Assembly (NCBI GenBank): GCA_023525975.1
Contig: CM042029.1
Coordinates: forward strand, 67,737,429-67,801,428
Direction of reading: 5' to 3'
From: Smallanthus sonchifolius
Taxonomy: Eukaryota; Streptophyta; Magnoliopsida; Asterales; Asteraceae
Length of the DNA: 64,000 bases
Shown piece by piece: positions 21,081 to 32,824 of the stretch. The number at the start of each line of letters is the position of its first letter. Position 1 is the first letter of the stretch. Both the position numbers and the translations under genes were made by a program. The notes under the pieces are model-generated. The model did not search any database. It saw only the letters and a list, made by a program, of their open reading frames with translations, and was not told the origin of the DNA.

Positions 21081-22080
21081 AGATCACTTACGGCAAAATA
21101 AAAAACAGAAGAAAGGGTGTCGATTATGGTGATTTGAAACTGGATTGAGATTCGTTTTACATACCTTGAAGGAGAAGACGTTTGATTTTCCACAGCTGGC
21201 ACTATGAATACGTTTGATGATGGTGATTTGCTAGATGATTCGATTACAGCACAAACTCAGAACTGGAATTGATTTTCAGAATTTTTGACCTTCAATCGCT
21301 GCAGAGATGAAAATGAAGATGATGATTTCGACAAATTAGAAGATAGGAGGAATTAGTGAAGTTTGTGATGAAATATGTTGATTAGAACCTGCTTTGAAGT
21401 GTCGATCGACAGTTTCACCAATCTGATCATGCAATTTGAGAGGTACATTTGCGGAAATAGGGTTTAATTGAAAGGGGGAGCAGGGGTGGTTTTACACCCG
21501 AAAAACCGACTAGTTTTGTGATCTTCACTACAAATAATATGTATTTTAAAAAATTCAATATGTAGTGTTACTGTCACTATATGCATATAAGATACCGCAA
21601 ATATTAATTCCCATGAAGATTAAAAAGTTTAAATTGTACAGCTGCTATATTGCGTTTTCTGCATTTCAGCAGACCAAAAAAACATAATTCTTCTACCTGT
21701 TTATTGAATATTAACAGGTATTCAAAAAACTGCAGCAGATATGTCATATGTAGAGAATGCGAACTGCTAAGACAGGATCGTTTGCTTTTTTGTGTGCGTG
21801 GCGTCTGTTTCAGTGATAAAATGGAAAGCTGTTAATTCACCTGAGCATATGAAAAAGCAAATAATCTTTCTGCAATTCATAACTTTAATACTGTTACTAA
21901 AAGAGATGCTTTAATGTTTAAGAAACAACTATAAGGATAACACACAAAACATGTTTTTGTCTTTTACTTGCTAAAACAACAAAAAAAAGGCTACTTTAAA
22001 TCTACAGTAATATCTACATGATTGTTAATACAGACGTGATTCGAATCAAACATATTTATACAATTCATGACGGACACTTT
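21081..22080. other. No recognised gene
   Basis: AT-rich sequence with only short open frames. ACACCCGAAAAACCGACTAGT near 21495-21515 loosely resembles a Helitron 3' end but lacks a clear hairpin. Confidence 0.3.
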
Positions 22081-23930
22081 TCTTTCATCCCTTGTGGGTT
22101 TTAATCTAGGGTGCTGATGTCGTCTACACGGTCTATAAAATAACTGATAAAACCTAACCTAGACTCCTAAGTAATAAGTGGAAAATCTATGAACTAAACC
22201 GCACTGACAGGCAAGTGGACCTATCGAGTGTAGCACAGCTTAATGGTAAACCGGAATATCGAACCCTAGAGACACTACGATAACAAAACTAGACTCTGAC
22301 TCGGACTAAAGAATGATTTGGTTGGGGGTTTACTACACTACTGGATTAACTAATAAATGCAGAAAACTAAGATCGACTCAACTATCAAGAGAAAGGACAA
22401 AGGTGAATATCAGGAATAGGAGGAACACTACCTAGGTCGGAATCCTATTTGCAAAGCATAACTTCTACCGGTTCTGGAACTATGATGGATCTGGGTTTCT
22501 AAGGAAACAACTCTAGACAACCTAGTGGATCCCTAATCACTCTCAGGGTGTCACCAACTAAGATACCTAAGGTGTACTAACTCACTGGATTGTTGGATCA
22601 CTTCTTAGGTATTTCCAACTATGATATTGTACCATAATGGATGGATTACCTCTCAGTCTCACCGTCCACAATACACTCAAAGAATGCACGGGGTAATCTC
22701 AGAATAATAATTATGATTCAGAATAGAAACAGATCACTAGACACCTAAACCAACTTCCTCTCAGACATTTGACACTCGGATTCCTAATGATGAAGACTAA
22801 ACGACTAATTCTCACCTCTCGGGTATTGAGCTAGGAAGAACACTCAATTCAAATCAGTACTCAATGACAATTCCTATGGTCACTACGTCTAGCAAACCAC
22901 CAAAATCACAAACCCTAAGATCTATGATCACGATACGCTAATTACACATGGCAGACAATCACAATCAACGCAAGGAATTAATAATCAATCACTAAATCAT
23001 AATTAAGCATGCAAGTTCATCACAATAATCATACTAAGATCGTTACAAAATCATAAAACATCATTCAATATCCAAAAACCGATAAAAATCTAAACTTTAC
23101 GAAACATTCATCATAAGACCTAGATAGTATCAATGTTTTAGCCTACGATCATACTTAAAACATTCAAAACAGAAGAATTCAACACAATCATGGTTCAAAC
23201 ACAAGAAACAAAGATAAAGGTTCAAGTTTTGGAACCGAAAACGCTAAATCTAACGCACCCGGGATCAAAGATTTGACGTTTGCACTTCAATCCACTCCTC
23301 CAGCCTCAAAATCGCCTTTTTCTTCCTTCTAAATGGCTGGAAATCGATTATCCTTGTAATGGGAGAGTCCTAACCTAATAAACTTTGAAAGAAGGCTAAT
23401 TTCTGAGTTTCTGGGGCCCCTTGCGTACCGCGAGGCCCCTTGGCTAGTCCTCTCGCGTTCCGCCGGGCAAACAAGATGCGTAAAACTTTCCTAGCAGCCT
23501 AATCTTCGCGTGTCGTGAAGTTTTTGGGCGAAAGGTTCACGTGGCGCGAGGATTAAGGTTGACAGAATGTTACTTTTGTATTCTTCTCGTCGAGCTACCC
23601 AAAATCGATATAAAATGGGCCCCGTAACTCATTTTCTAACCCGAGATATGGCCCTTTTAAGATTTGACTTTTTTTCCCGACTTTTTCCGTTTCTCATCTC
23701 GGGTTCTCGTGCTTGTTTCTTTCCGGGTTCTTGTTCGTTTAAGCCCAAAAGTGACTTGATCACCTACAAAACCACGTATGAATCAATACTAACTAAAAAT
23801 GACTCAATACGACTCTAAAACTATATAAAAACGACACGAAACATGACGGAAATACATGTGTGCTTTGCAACACATCAAACATCCCCACACTTAACCTTTT
23901 TTTTCGTCCTCGAAAAAGTCTGCAATGGAA
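22081..23930 (-). mobile_element. LTR-retrotransposon non-coding remnant (gypsy-like)
   Basis: No coding domain. Layout and short strings (ACATCCCCACACTTAACC near 23880, read on minus as a purine-rich GTGTGGGGATG) resemble the region before the 3' LTR in plant gypsy elements with long non-coding stretches. Tentative; no paired LTRs or target duplication found. Confidence 0.3.
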
Positions 23931-24470
23931 TCATAACTGAGATCTGACTTTAATAATCAATTACCAATTAGCACAAATATACTCACGCGTTAAAAAGTAA
24001 TAATCAGTATTTATGTCCGATTAAACCCAACCACCAACTATCTAGCCCCCCGTGATGTGTTCTAATTCCAATTTATACAACAATCAATCTATCTATGTGA
24101 CTCACACTTAGAAGCTACAGCTCTACCTAATCCCGTCCCACGGTCATGTTTAGGGATGGGTTAAACCATATAGATTTGCCCACCACGTTAAACTAAGATT
24201 TAGGGGGAAAACTTCCTTAGCCTGATTCCCAAGCCTGCACGAACCATGGAGCTCCAAAAGGTCTCTAACCAAGAACACAAAAATAGGGGGAACCCAACGC
24301 CAACTGCTAATATGAGTCGGAGGCGGAGGCGGGAACCCAACACCAACAAAAATAGGGGGAATCCTTCATAAACAGTCGGCTCCGATGGTACTTGCATTCA
24401 CAATGTAAGAGTCGGAGGCAACGGTCTTACAACAATGTCACATACGAAACCGGTCGTATATTATTTTTTT
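23931..24470. other. No recognised feature
   Basis: Contains an imperfect local repeat (GGGGGAAAACTTCC, AATAGGGGGAACCCAAC, AATAGGGGGAATCC, 24200-24370) and no coding potential. Confidence 0.35.
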
Positions 24471-24637
24471 AGTAAATTACACAAATTGTCCTTTAGTTAT
24501 ACCTGAAATTGTAACATTTGTAAATTAACTTCAATAAGTACAGATATTGTCCTGATTTAAAACATTTTGCACACTCTATGTTAAAGGACAAAAAGTGCAA
24601 TTTCAGGTATAATAAAGGACAACTTGTGTAATTTACT
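24471..24637. mobile_element. MITE, 167 bp, ~45-bp inverted ends
   Basis: Left end AGTAAATTACACAAATTGTC and right end (reverse complement) AGTAAATTACACAAGTTGTC pair over ~45 bp including TATACCTGAAATTG. T-rich flanks prevent a clear call of the target duplication, so the superfamily is left open. Confidence 0.75.
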
Positions 24638-25285
24638 TTTTAATCTTATCGTTAATAACAAAAAAAATATTGACGGATGTAGTTATGTACGCAAACTGTA
24701 CTGAGAGTAAGTTCTTGTAAATAACACAAATATTGTCGCCAATAGAAAATAATAGAACCCGTTGATGAGTCTGTTTACGAGTCCGCTGATCTCATCGGGT
24801 GGGTATGTTTACCAAAAATTCTAGGTTTGGAGGTTTTGAAGTAACTCTCTTTCCTATGAAACTTCTTTTTTCTTTTTCTACCTAAGGCGTCGTAGGATTG
24901 TATTCTTATCGCTCTCTCTCCTGTAAAATAACTCCCTTTTATATTAAATAATAATTATTTTAAATAATTATATATCTAAAATTTATTTTAGTATTTTATT
25001 AAAATTTACTAACTCATATGATTTAGTATGATAATTATTAAATCTTCATTATTTTTTATTTCACAAATTACTAATGACATCTAACATATACAAATTTTCA
25101 TCCAAATTATTGATTTACAACAAATTGGATTTATTCGACCCGTGCAATACATGCGTTTTTAACCTAATTTTAAATAAATAAAAACAAAAAAAATAAAACA
25201 TATTAAAGACAAAAAAAAATCTAATCAAAGAAAGTTTTCCGTAAAAACAAATAACAAAAAATAAAGAATTTAAATTATTTCTCCT
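24638..25285. other. AT-rich spacer, no gene
   Basis: No coding potential. GACCCGTGCAATACATGCG at 25137-25155 resembles the inner part of a Helitron 3' hairpin but lacks the CTAG terminus. Confidence 0.35.
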
Positions 25286-25295
25286 CACTTCTGCT

Positions 25296-26605
25296 GAAAA
25301 AATTTTTAAAATGGTGTGTATGGAAAATAAAAAGAGGAAAATGGGAAAGTCAAAAAAAAAAAGGAAAATGGTTGAGCCTCTATTCCCAATAGCGGCTTAG
25401 GATAAGTTAAAAGGGAGCCGCCATTGCCAATCGCGGCTTAGGAGCAACCAACATAACCCCGTTTAACCTCCGTTAGTTATAGTATTTAACCCCGTTTAAC
25501 CTCCGTTAGTTATAGTATTTAACCCCCGTTTAACCTCCGTTAATTATTTTAATGTAATGTAAGATTATTTGACATCTAATAATATTAAGATAATGAAATA
25601 AAAAACTATAATACTATCAAGAACACAAGATACAAGACCTAACATTCCTCAAAATATTAAACTGGTTAACATAATACACATACAAAGTAACACGAGATAC
25701 ACGACCTAACAGCACTAATTTGGTCGGTTTGGGCAATTGTTGATCATGTGACCCGGTTGTTTACAGCCAGAGCACAGACGCCCTGTCCTTTCCTGTGCAT
25801 AGGTGTTATCCATCTCGTTACGCATCCTCCTCGCACGACGTCTTCCTCTTAGTATGGTTATCTTATTTGCGTCCCTATAAAGTGTCCATCCGGCGCCGTT
25901 CCAATCTTCTTTATGACTCACCGGATGATAGATGTTGTTGTATTGAGCACGGTATGTGTCTGTGTGAAACCTGCTATTCACAATACTTTTTGGATCTTCT
26001 TGTAGATAGTGGCAAACTGCAATTGCATGGCTACAAGGGAACCGGTAAATTTGCCACTTACCACAAGTGCAGGTTTTCTTCTTGAATTTGACCGTATAAG
26101 GACTATCGCCGGTTTCATCGGAGGTCTGTAGGCATGTTTTCACCATGAACACTTGCTCAGGTACTGAATAAGGGAATACTCTATGTTCTCGAGCCCTTAT
26201 TTCACGACCATGGAACAATGTCCACTTGCGGTCCGGAAATTGGGTTGAGCAATTATACGCCTGTTGGTAGTTTATGACGTATTGGTGAACCTCTCTTGTA
26301 AACGTATTGGTGAACCTCTCTTGTAAAGGTATAATCTTACATTACATTAAAATAATTAACGGAGGTTAAACGGGGGTTAAATACTATAACTAACGGAGGT
26401 TAAACGGGGTTAAATACTATAACTAACGGAGGTTAAACGGGGTTATGTTGGTTGCTCCTAAGCCGCGATTGGCAATGGCGGCTCCCTTTTAACTTATCCT
26501 AAGCCGCTATTGGGAATAGAGGCTCAACCATTTTCCTTTTTTTTTTTTTGACTTTCCCATTTTCCTCTTTTTATTTTCCATACACACCATTTTAAAATTT
26601 TTTTC
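25296..26605. mobile_element. Mutator-like element (MULE) with ~285-bp TIRs, upstream of NLR copy 2
   Basis: 1310 bp. The left arm (25296-~25580) starts GAAAAAATTTTTAAAATGG and returns as reverse complement in the right arm (~26325-26605). Flanks carry CACTTCTGCT at 25286-25295 and 26606-26615, a 9-10 bp duplication as expected for Mutator. Each arm contains 2.5-3 copies of a 34-bp repeat (TTTAACCTCCGTTAGTTATA). A transposase remnant lies between the arms. The right end is 192 bp before the NLR copy 2 start codon, so it sits in that gene's 5' UTR or promoter. Confidence 0.88.
25715..26218 (-). pseudogene. MULE transposase C-terminal fragment (SWIM and CCHC zinc fingers)
   Basis: 167 codons open on the minus strand. 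It has a SWIM finger (CTCGKWQIYRFPCSHAIAVC, CxCx(n)CxH) and a C-terminal CCHC knuckle (CSGCKQPGHMINNCPN), the normal end of MuDR-type transposases. The catalytic DDE core is absent, so the element cannot move itself. A 23-bp tandem duplication (GTATTGGTGAACCTCTCTTG) follows at 26278-26325. Confidence 0.85.
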
Positions 26606-26797
26606 CACTTCTGCTGCTTGCACTTTGTCTATACTGAAAAGTTTGAACACTCCATCTCTCTCTCGCCGGCAAATAGTCGGAGAATCCAGATCTGACGAGG
26701 AGGTCTGCTCTTTTCCTGTCCAGATCCGGCCACCACGAGGTTTTCGCTCTTTTCCTGATGAGGTTAATTCTGTTATTCCACAAAGGTTGAAGACAAG

Positions 26798-28517
26798 ATG
26801 ACATATGCAGGTATCGAGATGTTCATGGAGAAGTTGAAGCAGCTTATTAACTGCAACGACAATGAATTGATCAACATCCCGGCAATTATACGCCGAAGGC
26901 CTCAATTCCAGCTTCTCTATGATGAGCTGGACTCCATGATTCAAGCCCTTTTCATCGACCAACATCAAGACCTGGAAAAAGTTAATGATCTGAAGAAAAG
27001 GTTCACGGATGCAGCAGAAGAGGCACAATATATCGTTGATATCTTTCTATCCCGTGTTTTCGTTAAGAATAATGGATATATTACTACATCTGAGGACTTT
27101 AATACCTCGGTAAATTCCCTACATCTGAGGAGATCGTTCAAATCTGTCATTGATCTATTTCTATCCTTTGTTCACATTAGGAATAACGGACATTTCCCTA
27201 CACCTGGGGGCTTTAAACGGTCCCTAAAATATGTTAGGAGATCATTCAAGTCTGTTATGGTGGAATTCATGAAGATCGAGTCATCTCGAAGACCTGAAAG
27301 AACACTAAATGACTCTGCTGCTGCTCAAATTCCCTTCATCAGAAAACCACAAGGATCGGATGATATCGTTGTGGGGCTTGATCGTGATCTTGAGCTGATA
27401 AGAGACAAACTTGTGGAAGACCAAAAGAAGGTGGATGTTGTCTGTATTGTTGGTATGGGCGGAATAGGCAAGACTACCCTGGCGACTAAAGTGTTCAACG
27501 ATGCTTATGTTAAGTATCATTTCCATGTCCGTGTATGGTCACTGTTTCTCAAACATATGATAAGCGGGATGTGTTGATTCAAATTCTGGTATCCATCAGT
27601 GTTAAACTAGACTTTGAAAAAGACAATGACTCGAGACTCCGTGAAATGGTGCACAAACACCTAATGCGTAAGAGATATTTGATTGTGATTGATGATATCT
27701 GGCACATGGAAACATGGGATAATCTGAAATTATTTTTCCCCCATGACAACACAGGAAGTCGAATTCTGCTGACAAGTCGCCTTACTGAAGTAGCTAAGCA
27801 TACAAATCCAGATGGACTAATTCATCCTTTAGGATATATGAACAAAGAAAAAAGCTGGGAGTTGTTGTGTAAGAAGGTGTTCCATGGCAATGACTGCCCA
27901 GAATGGTCAATTAAACCTGGAATGAAAATAGTAGAAAATTGTCAAGGATTAGCACTTGCTGTAGTTGTCATTGCAGGAGTTCTTGCAAAAGAAGCATGGA
28001 GTAAAAAGTTGTGGGAGGAAATTGCTGACAAGACAGGTTCATACATTGTTCATGACCAAAATGGATGCCTAGAAACATTAGGTTTAAGTTACAATCTGCT
28101 TCCTTTTCACTTAAGAGAGTGCTTTCTTTATCTTGGTGGCTTCCCAGAAGACTACAAGTTTCAAGTACGAAGGTTGATCTGGTTATGGGTGGCTGAGGGG
28201 TTTATTCAACAAGCTGGAAATCGAAGCCTGGAGGATATCGCAGCGGGTTACCTGATGGATCTAATTGACAGAAATCTTGTAATTATAGATAGGACGAAGT
28301 CTAATGGTGCTGTCAAAGCTTGTAAAGTGCATGATCTTGTTAGGGAGCTATGCTTGGAAAAAGCCCATGAAGAACGATTCATCCTTATTACAAAAAGGCT
28401 AACATTGTCCTCTCACTTTTCTAATGTTACTACACCACCATATAAGCCGGTGCGTATGTTCACACTCCAAGATTTCAACAATCTAGGCTTTCGTTATCCG
28501 TCCGCCCAAAACATTCG
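26798..28517 (+). pseudogene. NLR copy 2, CC-NB-ARC, frameshifted and lacking its LRR
   Basis: R1/RPP13-like NLR starting at ATG 26798 (MTYAGIEMFMEKL, matching copy 3). The N-terminal Rx-type coiled-coil region is followed by NB-ARC with P-loop GMGGIGKTTLA (27456-27490). One base is missing near 27538: copy 3 has VRVWITVSQTYD, here the codons slip and the first frame ends at 27577. The second frame (from 27535) carries YLIVIDDIW (kinase-2), GSRILLTSR (RNBS-B), a weak GLPL box written GLAL, the FLYLGGFPEDY and LIWLWVAEGFIQQ region and the MHD-type VHD motif. Just before the LRR (after FRYPSAQNI, 28517) the gene runs into G/T-rich simple sequence. It has a 38-codon internal duplication in the CC region. 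Promoter and 5' UTR are disturbed by the MULE. Not functional as a full receptor. Confidence 0.9.
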
Positions 28518-28740
28518 ATATAGGTTTTTGTGGGTGGTGGTGTTTTTAGATGTCTTTTTCGGCTTTTTAGGGTTTTTTTTGTTAGGATATAGGTTTTTGT
28601 GGGTGGGGGCGGGGGGTTTTAGATTTTTCGGGGTAGGGTGGGGTGGGGTTAGGTTTTGGGGGGTTAGAGTGGGGGGTTTTAGGCTTTTGGTGGGTGGTGG
28701 TGGGGTTTTTAAAAGACTTCCTACACTTTTCACAGTTTTA
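28518..28740 (+). repeat. G/T-rich simple-sequence tract replacing the NLR LRR
   Basis: Irregular repeats of AGGTTTTTGTGGGTGG and GGGGTTAGGTTTTGGGG with many G runs. It is joined directly to NLR coding sequence at about 28518. Long frames through it on either strand (Pro/Thr-rich on minus, Gly/Phe-rich on plus) reflect composition only. Confidence 0.75.
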
Positions 28741-28754
28741 GGCCTTTTTAGAAA

Positions 28755-28760
28755 ATCTCT

Positions 28761-28794
<34 letters not shown>

Positions 28795-28806
28795 AATATA
28801 TATATA
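28755..28806. repeat. (TC)n(TA)n microsatellite
   Basis: TCTCTCTC run followed by TATATATA run at the end of the broken NLR copy 2. Confidence 0.95.
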
Positions 28807-29140
28807 GGTTATAATGAAACCTCACTTGAGTTGTGAAAACCATGAAAACCTTATAAAAAATTAAAATGCTTTTTATGGTAGCTTCTATATATAATTGTAA
28901 GACTCTAAAAAAAAGTTTTAAAAAAGCCAAGCCATTTTTTTATAAAGAATAACCAGAGTTACATATGTAACACGCTGAATTTACATTTTTTTTTCCATAA
29001 ACGGGATGTTTTTTTAATTTTTCAAGATTTTTTTAAAAAAGTATTCGGCCCAACGACTATAAGAAGGGCCCAATATGTTTTTATGTTTTTATAAAAATGT
29101 ATCAATATATATAACCGGTATATAAAATGTTATAAAAAAA

Positions 29141-29188
<48 letters not shown>

Positions 29189-29244
29189 CATATATATAAA
29201 ACTTTAGGCCCCCTAAAAAATGGGGCCAGGGCTGTCCTGCACAC
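28807..29244. repeat. AT-rich spacer with (CA)n(TA)n microsatellite
   Basis: No coding sequence. A CACACA run continues into a TATATA run at 29139-29190. Confidence 0.8.
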
Positions 29245-29466
29245 CGCAATCTATACGTCTCATATTGGACAATACGAGGCATAGAGGGTTTATGTATTTA
29301 GACACAGAATGTCACATGTCATTTCTTGTCTGGCGGCTGGGCCTATACGAAGCGTATTGCACTATAAGCGACGTATGGGTCACGGGTAATATTTTTACTC
29401 AAAATTTGGCAAATTTTGGGATACAAAGTCCCTATACGTGGCGTATAGTGCTATATGACACGCATA
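29245..29466 (+). repeat. Dispersed ~220-bp repeat, copy 1
   Basis: Shares many blocks in the same order and orientation with 63128-63353, for example GCGTATTGCACTATA, CACGGGTAATATTTTT, GGGATACAAAGT and CTATACGTGG. It is rich in CTATACG/CGTATAG pairs. No coding sequence; family unknown. Confidence 0.75.
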
Positions 29467-30565
29467 TGAACTTTTTTTTAATTTATATAATATTTATCTT
29501 TTTAACAATTTTTATAAAATTTTGAATAATATTACTAACACTTTTATATCATATTCATCGTTTTTACATTTTTTATTTATAACTTTGTTAATAAAACATT
29601 TTATACGTAAACAAACAAACAAACTAAACATTACAATTAAAATATCATAACTAACCAAACAAATAACCAAAACATTACAAATATGACATCAAAATGTTTG
29701 TACATAAATAACAAAAAATACAATTGACTGAAATAACTACAACTACGCCCGACCCGCGCCGCCCTGATACTGACGTGGCGATGGTAGTGGTGGTGGCTTG
29801 ATGCCGACGGTTCATGACAGATTGACGAGGCGATCAATCGCCCACGTCATCAAGTCCTTCATCTCGTCGCTCTGACGAGCCTGTCCTCCAAAATATAAAA
29901 CAATAAGTGCTTAATCTTCAAGTCTCTAGCCATGCAAACATGGGCACTTGAAGCTTTAGCTTATTCCATGTGAACACAACTGATGATCCGTACCCATCAC
30001 CCGCGAATAAACCCGATTAGCCCAACATAACCCATTTCCTTACCCTTTTTTTTAAATGTGTTTTATGTAAGTTAAACAGTTTGGATATATATGCTAATAT
30101 TTAAAAGTTTAAAATAAAATAATATGTAAGTTGAGAATTTTAAAAGTACTAATACATAAAAAAAATTAATAAATAATATAAGTAAAATGTTTTAGGAGGT
30201 TTTATGGCATAAAAATACACTTTGGGCTACTAAAGTGGAAATTGCCACCTCCACTGTGATAGTCGACAGAGGGTATTTATTTATATTATAGAATAATATA
30301 TAATTAACTATTGTTAGAAAATGATAGCGTGGAATCACTCCACAAATTACGTGCATGATGAAGGATTCAAATGGATCAAACACAATAAGAAAGAAATCTC
30401 AAGTCAAAAACATTCTTTAAACTCTCCAAAGATGCTCATCTAAACCAAATACATAAGTTGTTTAAGTACTAAAATATGGAGAAAATGAAAAGACTAAAAT
30501 CCCTATAAATTCTGAACGGAAATCAATTTGAAAACTAGATTTATGTTAACTTAATGCAACGTGCA
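29467..30565. other. No recognised gene
   Basis: AT-rich. A GC-richer patch near 29750-29870 has no extended open frame. No terminal repeats found. Confidence 0.35.
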
Positions 30566-30715
30566 CTAGTACAAAATTTCCTTTTTAGGGCAGTTGGGGA
30601 TTTTTTTTAGAAGCGGTTAAGGAGGAAACCACTTCAATAAATCGTCATTTTAAAAACCGATCCTAAAAACTTGTTTGTTGGCCATAAAAATAAAAATCCA
30701 ATTTTTTATTGCGGT
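30566..30715 (+). mobile_element. Possible CACTA-type terminus
   Basis: CACTAGTACAAAATTTCC begins like a CACTA (En/Spm) end, and inverted-looking subterminal strings (AAGCGGTTAAGG, AACCACTTC) follow. The opposite end was not found. It abuts the truncated copia copy at 30716. Confidence 0.35.
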
Positions 30716-31516
30716 TTAATGTCCACCAAAAAGAAAAGAAGGATATATCACATGTTCGGTGTTATTGTTGTGATAAATTCGGTCACTTTGCGTCAAATTG
30801 TCCTGATCGTATAAAGAAAGAGGAAGAAGCTGTGAGGCAACGGGAAGAGGCCAACTTGGTCGAAGTCAAGGATCCCGCTTTGTTTATGATGAGATGTGAT
30901 CAAGCGACGGTTTTTATCGTTCAAGAAAAAGTAATACCAAGATGTTTTGAGATCGAGCCAATGGAGAAAGACACTTGGTATCTCAACAACGGAGCATCGA
31001 ATCACATGACGGGTAATCGTGCTTATTTTTATGAACTGGATGAATGAGCCACGAGAAAGGTGAAATTCAGAGACGGATCTTGTATTGACATTCTGGGAAA
31101 GAGGTCGGTATTGCTAGAAGGGATAACGGGGGAGCAGCGCCTGTTGACCGATGTTTACTACATCCCAAGCTTACGTAGCAACATCATAAGTCTTGGTTAA
31201 GCAACGAAAGTTGGATGGGGCATCCACATGAAACATGATTTCCTAATCATTCATGATGATACAAGTAAGCTTTTGATGAAGGTAACAAGGACCAAGAACC
31301 GGTTATACAAGATTAGTATTAAGATAGCAAGTCCCGGTATACAAGCTAGCATTGGAGTGAAAAACTTTGCTCGTCGAGATCTTCAAAGGGTTGGACTGAA
31401 AGATGATAAGCAAAGTATGAGTCAGATTCCAATCAAAGATCCATGTTCCAAAGTTCAAAGAAGAAAATTCAAGAATTCAAGGGAAAAGTCAAGCAAGAGA
31501 TTCAAGCCTAAGGAAT
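30716..31516 (+). pseudogene. copia knuckle, protease and spacer frame, copy P
   Basis: CCHC knuckle CYCCDKFGHFASNCPD (near 30763), then WYLNNGASNHMTGNRAYF (near 30976) where N-N-G-A replaces the catalytic D-S-G-A, so the protease is probably dead. After a TGA at 31045 the pre-integrase-like segment follows (LGKRSVLLEGITG, LTDVYYIPSLRSNIISLG, RTKNRLYKI). Instead of the GAG_pre-integrase HARLGH motif it passes into GLKDDKQSMSQIPIKDPC, shared with copy M, and stops at 31516. Confidence 0.75.
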
Positions 31517-31698
31517 GATGTGTAGTGACTAGAAGAAGCATGTGTTTGTTCAAGCTAAGTGGAGCCCAAAGAACACTGCAAGAGATCAAGAAGTGCCTCG
31601 GGAGAATCAAGACAAAGATGATAAGACTGAAGTTGCAGACGCGTCTATTTCGAGTTAGAAATTAGGAGGTGATTCGGATACAACAATTGGGAGGTGAT

Positions 31699-31954
31699 TG
31701 TTGGCTCAGTTGTTGTTTGGCCCATGAAACGGGCCCAACCCATGTGTTAGGGGTTTTAATGGGTAACTCAATGACCAAGATAGAGTTATTAGGTTTTAGC
31801 ATTATAAATAGATATTATCGGGTTAGGGTTTCATTATGAGAGTGAGAGAATTATTGTAATTGGTTTTTTGAGTTATATCTTCCGGTTATAATAAAGTTAT
31901 TGGAGAGTTATTCCTATTATTATTTGTTTCGGTTGAGTTATAATCGATTCCAAC
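31699..31954 (+). repeat. LTR of copia copy P
   Basis: Starts TGTTGGCTCAG after the purine tract and ends near ATCGATTCCAAC; about 256 bp. It resembles the copy M LTR over its length. Confidence 0.6.
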
Positions 31955-32810
31955 TTGTGGGGAACCAAAGATTAAAAAAACAACGTATACAGGTGCATTG
32001 AAGCCAACAATATGGCGATTGCAAAAGCAAATGGGGTGTGCGATCATTACGTGGATAATTCTAAAAGGCAAATTGATTTGAGTACTAAAATTCAGTTCGG
32101 TACTATCCCTCTTGCTCCTTTTGCTCAATTGAATAATTCAAACTCACAATATCAAAGTATTCCTCTAAATTCACTTTCTTCTAGTACATAAAATTATGAT
32201 ACGTACGATAATTATTTGGTTTTGGAGGACTAGAATACCGACAAACTATGCTATGGGTGCAAAAATGGGGAATAAGGGTTTATTTCAAAAATTGGTTGAT
32301 GGTGAGATTGTAAAAGGTGGTAAAATTTTGTTAAACTCACTTTATGGAAAAAATGCAACGAGGTCTGTGGTTTACTTGTATGTGGTTGTCCAGTTGGGAC
32401 TGAACTATTTAAGTTAAATCTAAAGTGAACGAAGAATCGACCAAGGTGGTACTGGTCTAGAGCCGGGCGAGGCGACCCATACAGTTGAACTGTTTAGGCG
32501 GTCCTGATATAATGAATAGAAATCGGGTCGATGTTCTTTTCGATTCAGTTTTGTATTGTCAAGCATACTCAAGGAAGAGTTGTATGTTTTTTCAAAGGCG
32601 GAGTATGATGTCGGAGCATCGAGTTTAATCGGATCAAAACATGCACCCGATGCTGACCCGTTGGAGTTGGTCAGAAGGTGGCGCTATTTTTGGAGAAGAT
32701 TCAAGATTTATCTAATCTTTTAGATTATTTAAATTTATTTATTTCTTAATTTTTGTGGATTTTGTTTTCTGTTTGAATTTTGGTTTATCCCTATAAACAG
32801 GGATCTAGGG
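31955..32810 (+). other. Unassigned region with a short coding-like stretch
   Basis: From about 31990 one frame reads IEANNMAIAKANGVCDHYVD and NSKRQIDLSTKIQFGTIPLA up to a TAA at 32189. Its composition is protein-like but I do not recognise it. A second patch near 32205-32265 reads LVLEDWNTDKLCYGCKNGE. From about 32690 the sequence looks LTR-like (GGTGGCGCTATTTTTGGAG, CCCTATAAACAGGGATC). Could be a captured gene fragment or retroelement debris. Confidence 0.35.
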
Positions 32811-32824
32811 GTTCTTGTTTAGAT

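Larger units (their letters stand above)
30716..31954 (+). mobile_element. Non-autonomous Ty1/copia element (gag-protease only), copy P
   Basis: Second member of the family at 1711-3529. It begins just before the CCHC knuckle, runs through the protease region and the same non-coding spacer (AAGTGCCTCGGGAGAATCAA is shared), then the purine tract TTGGGAGGTGAT and one LTR (31699-31954). Integrase, RT and RNase H are missing at the same point as in copy M. It is 5'-truncated at 30716. A TATA-like ATTATAAATAG lies in the LTR at about 31799. Confidence 0.7.

Noticed and set aside
28494..28733. Pro/Thr-rich open frame on the minus strand
   Set aside because: It is the complement of the G/T-rich simple sequence; its composition explains the open frame.
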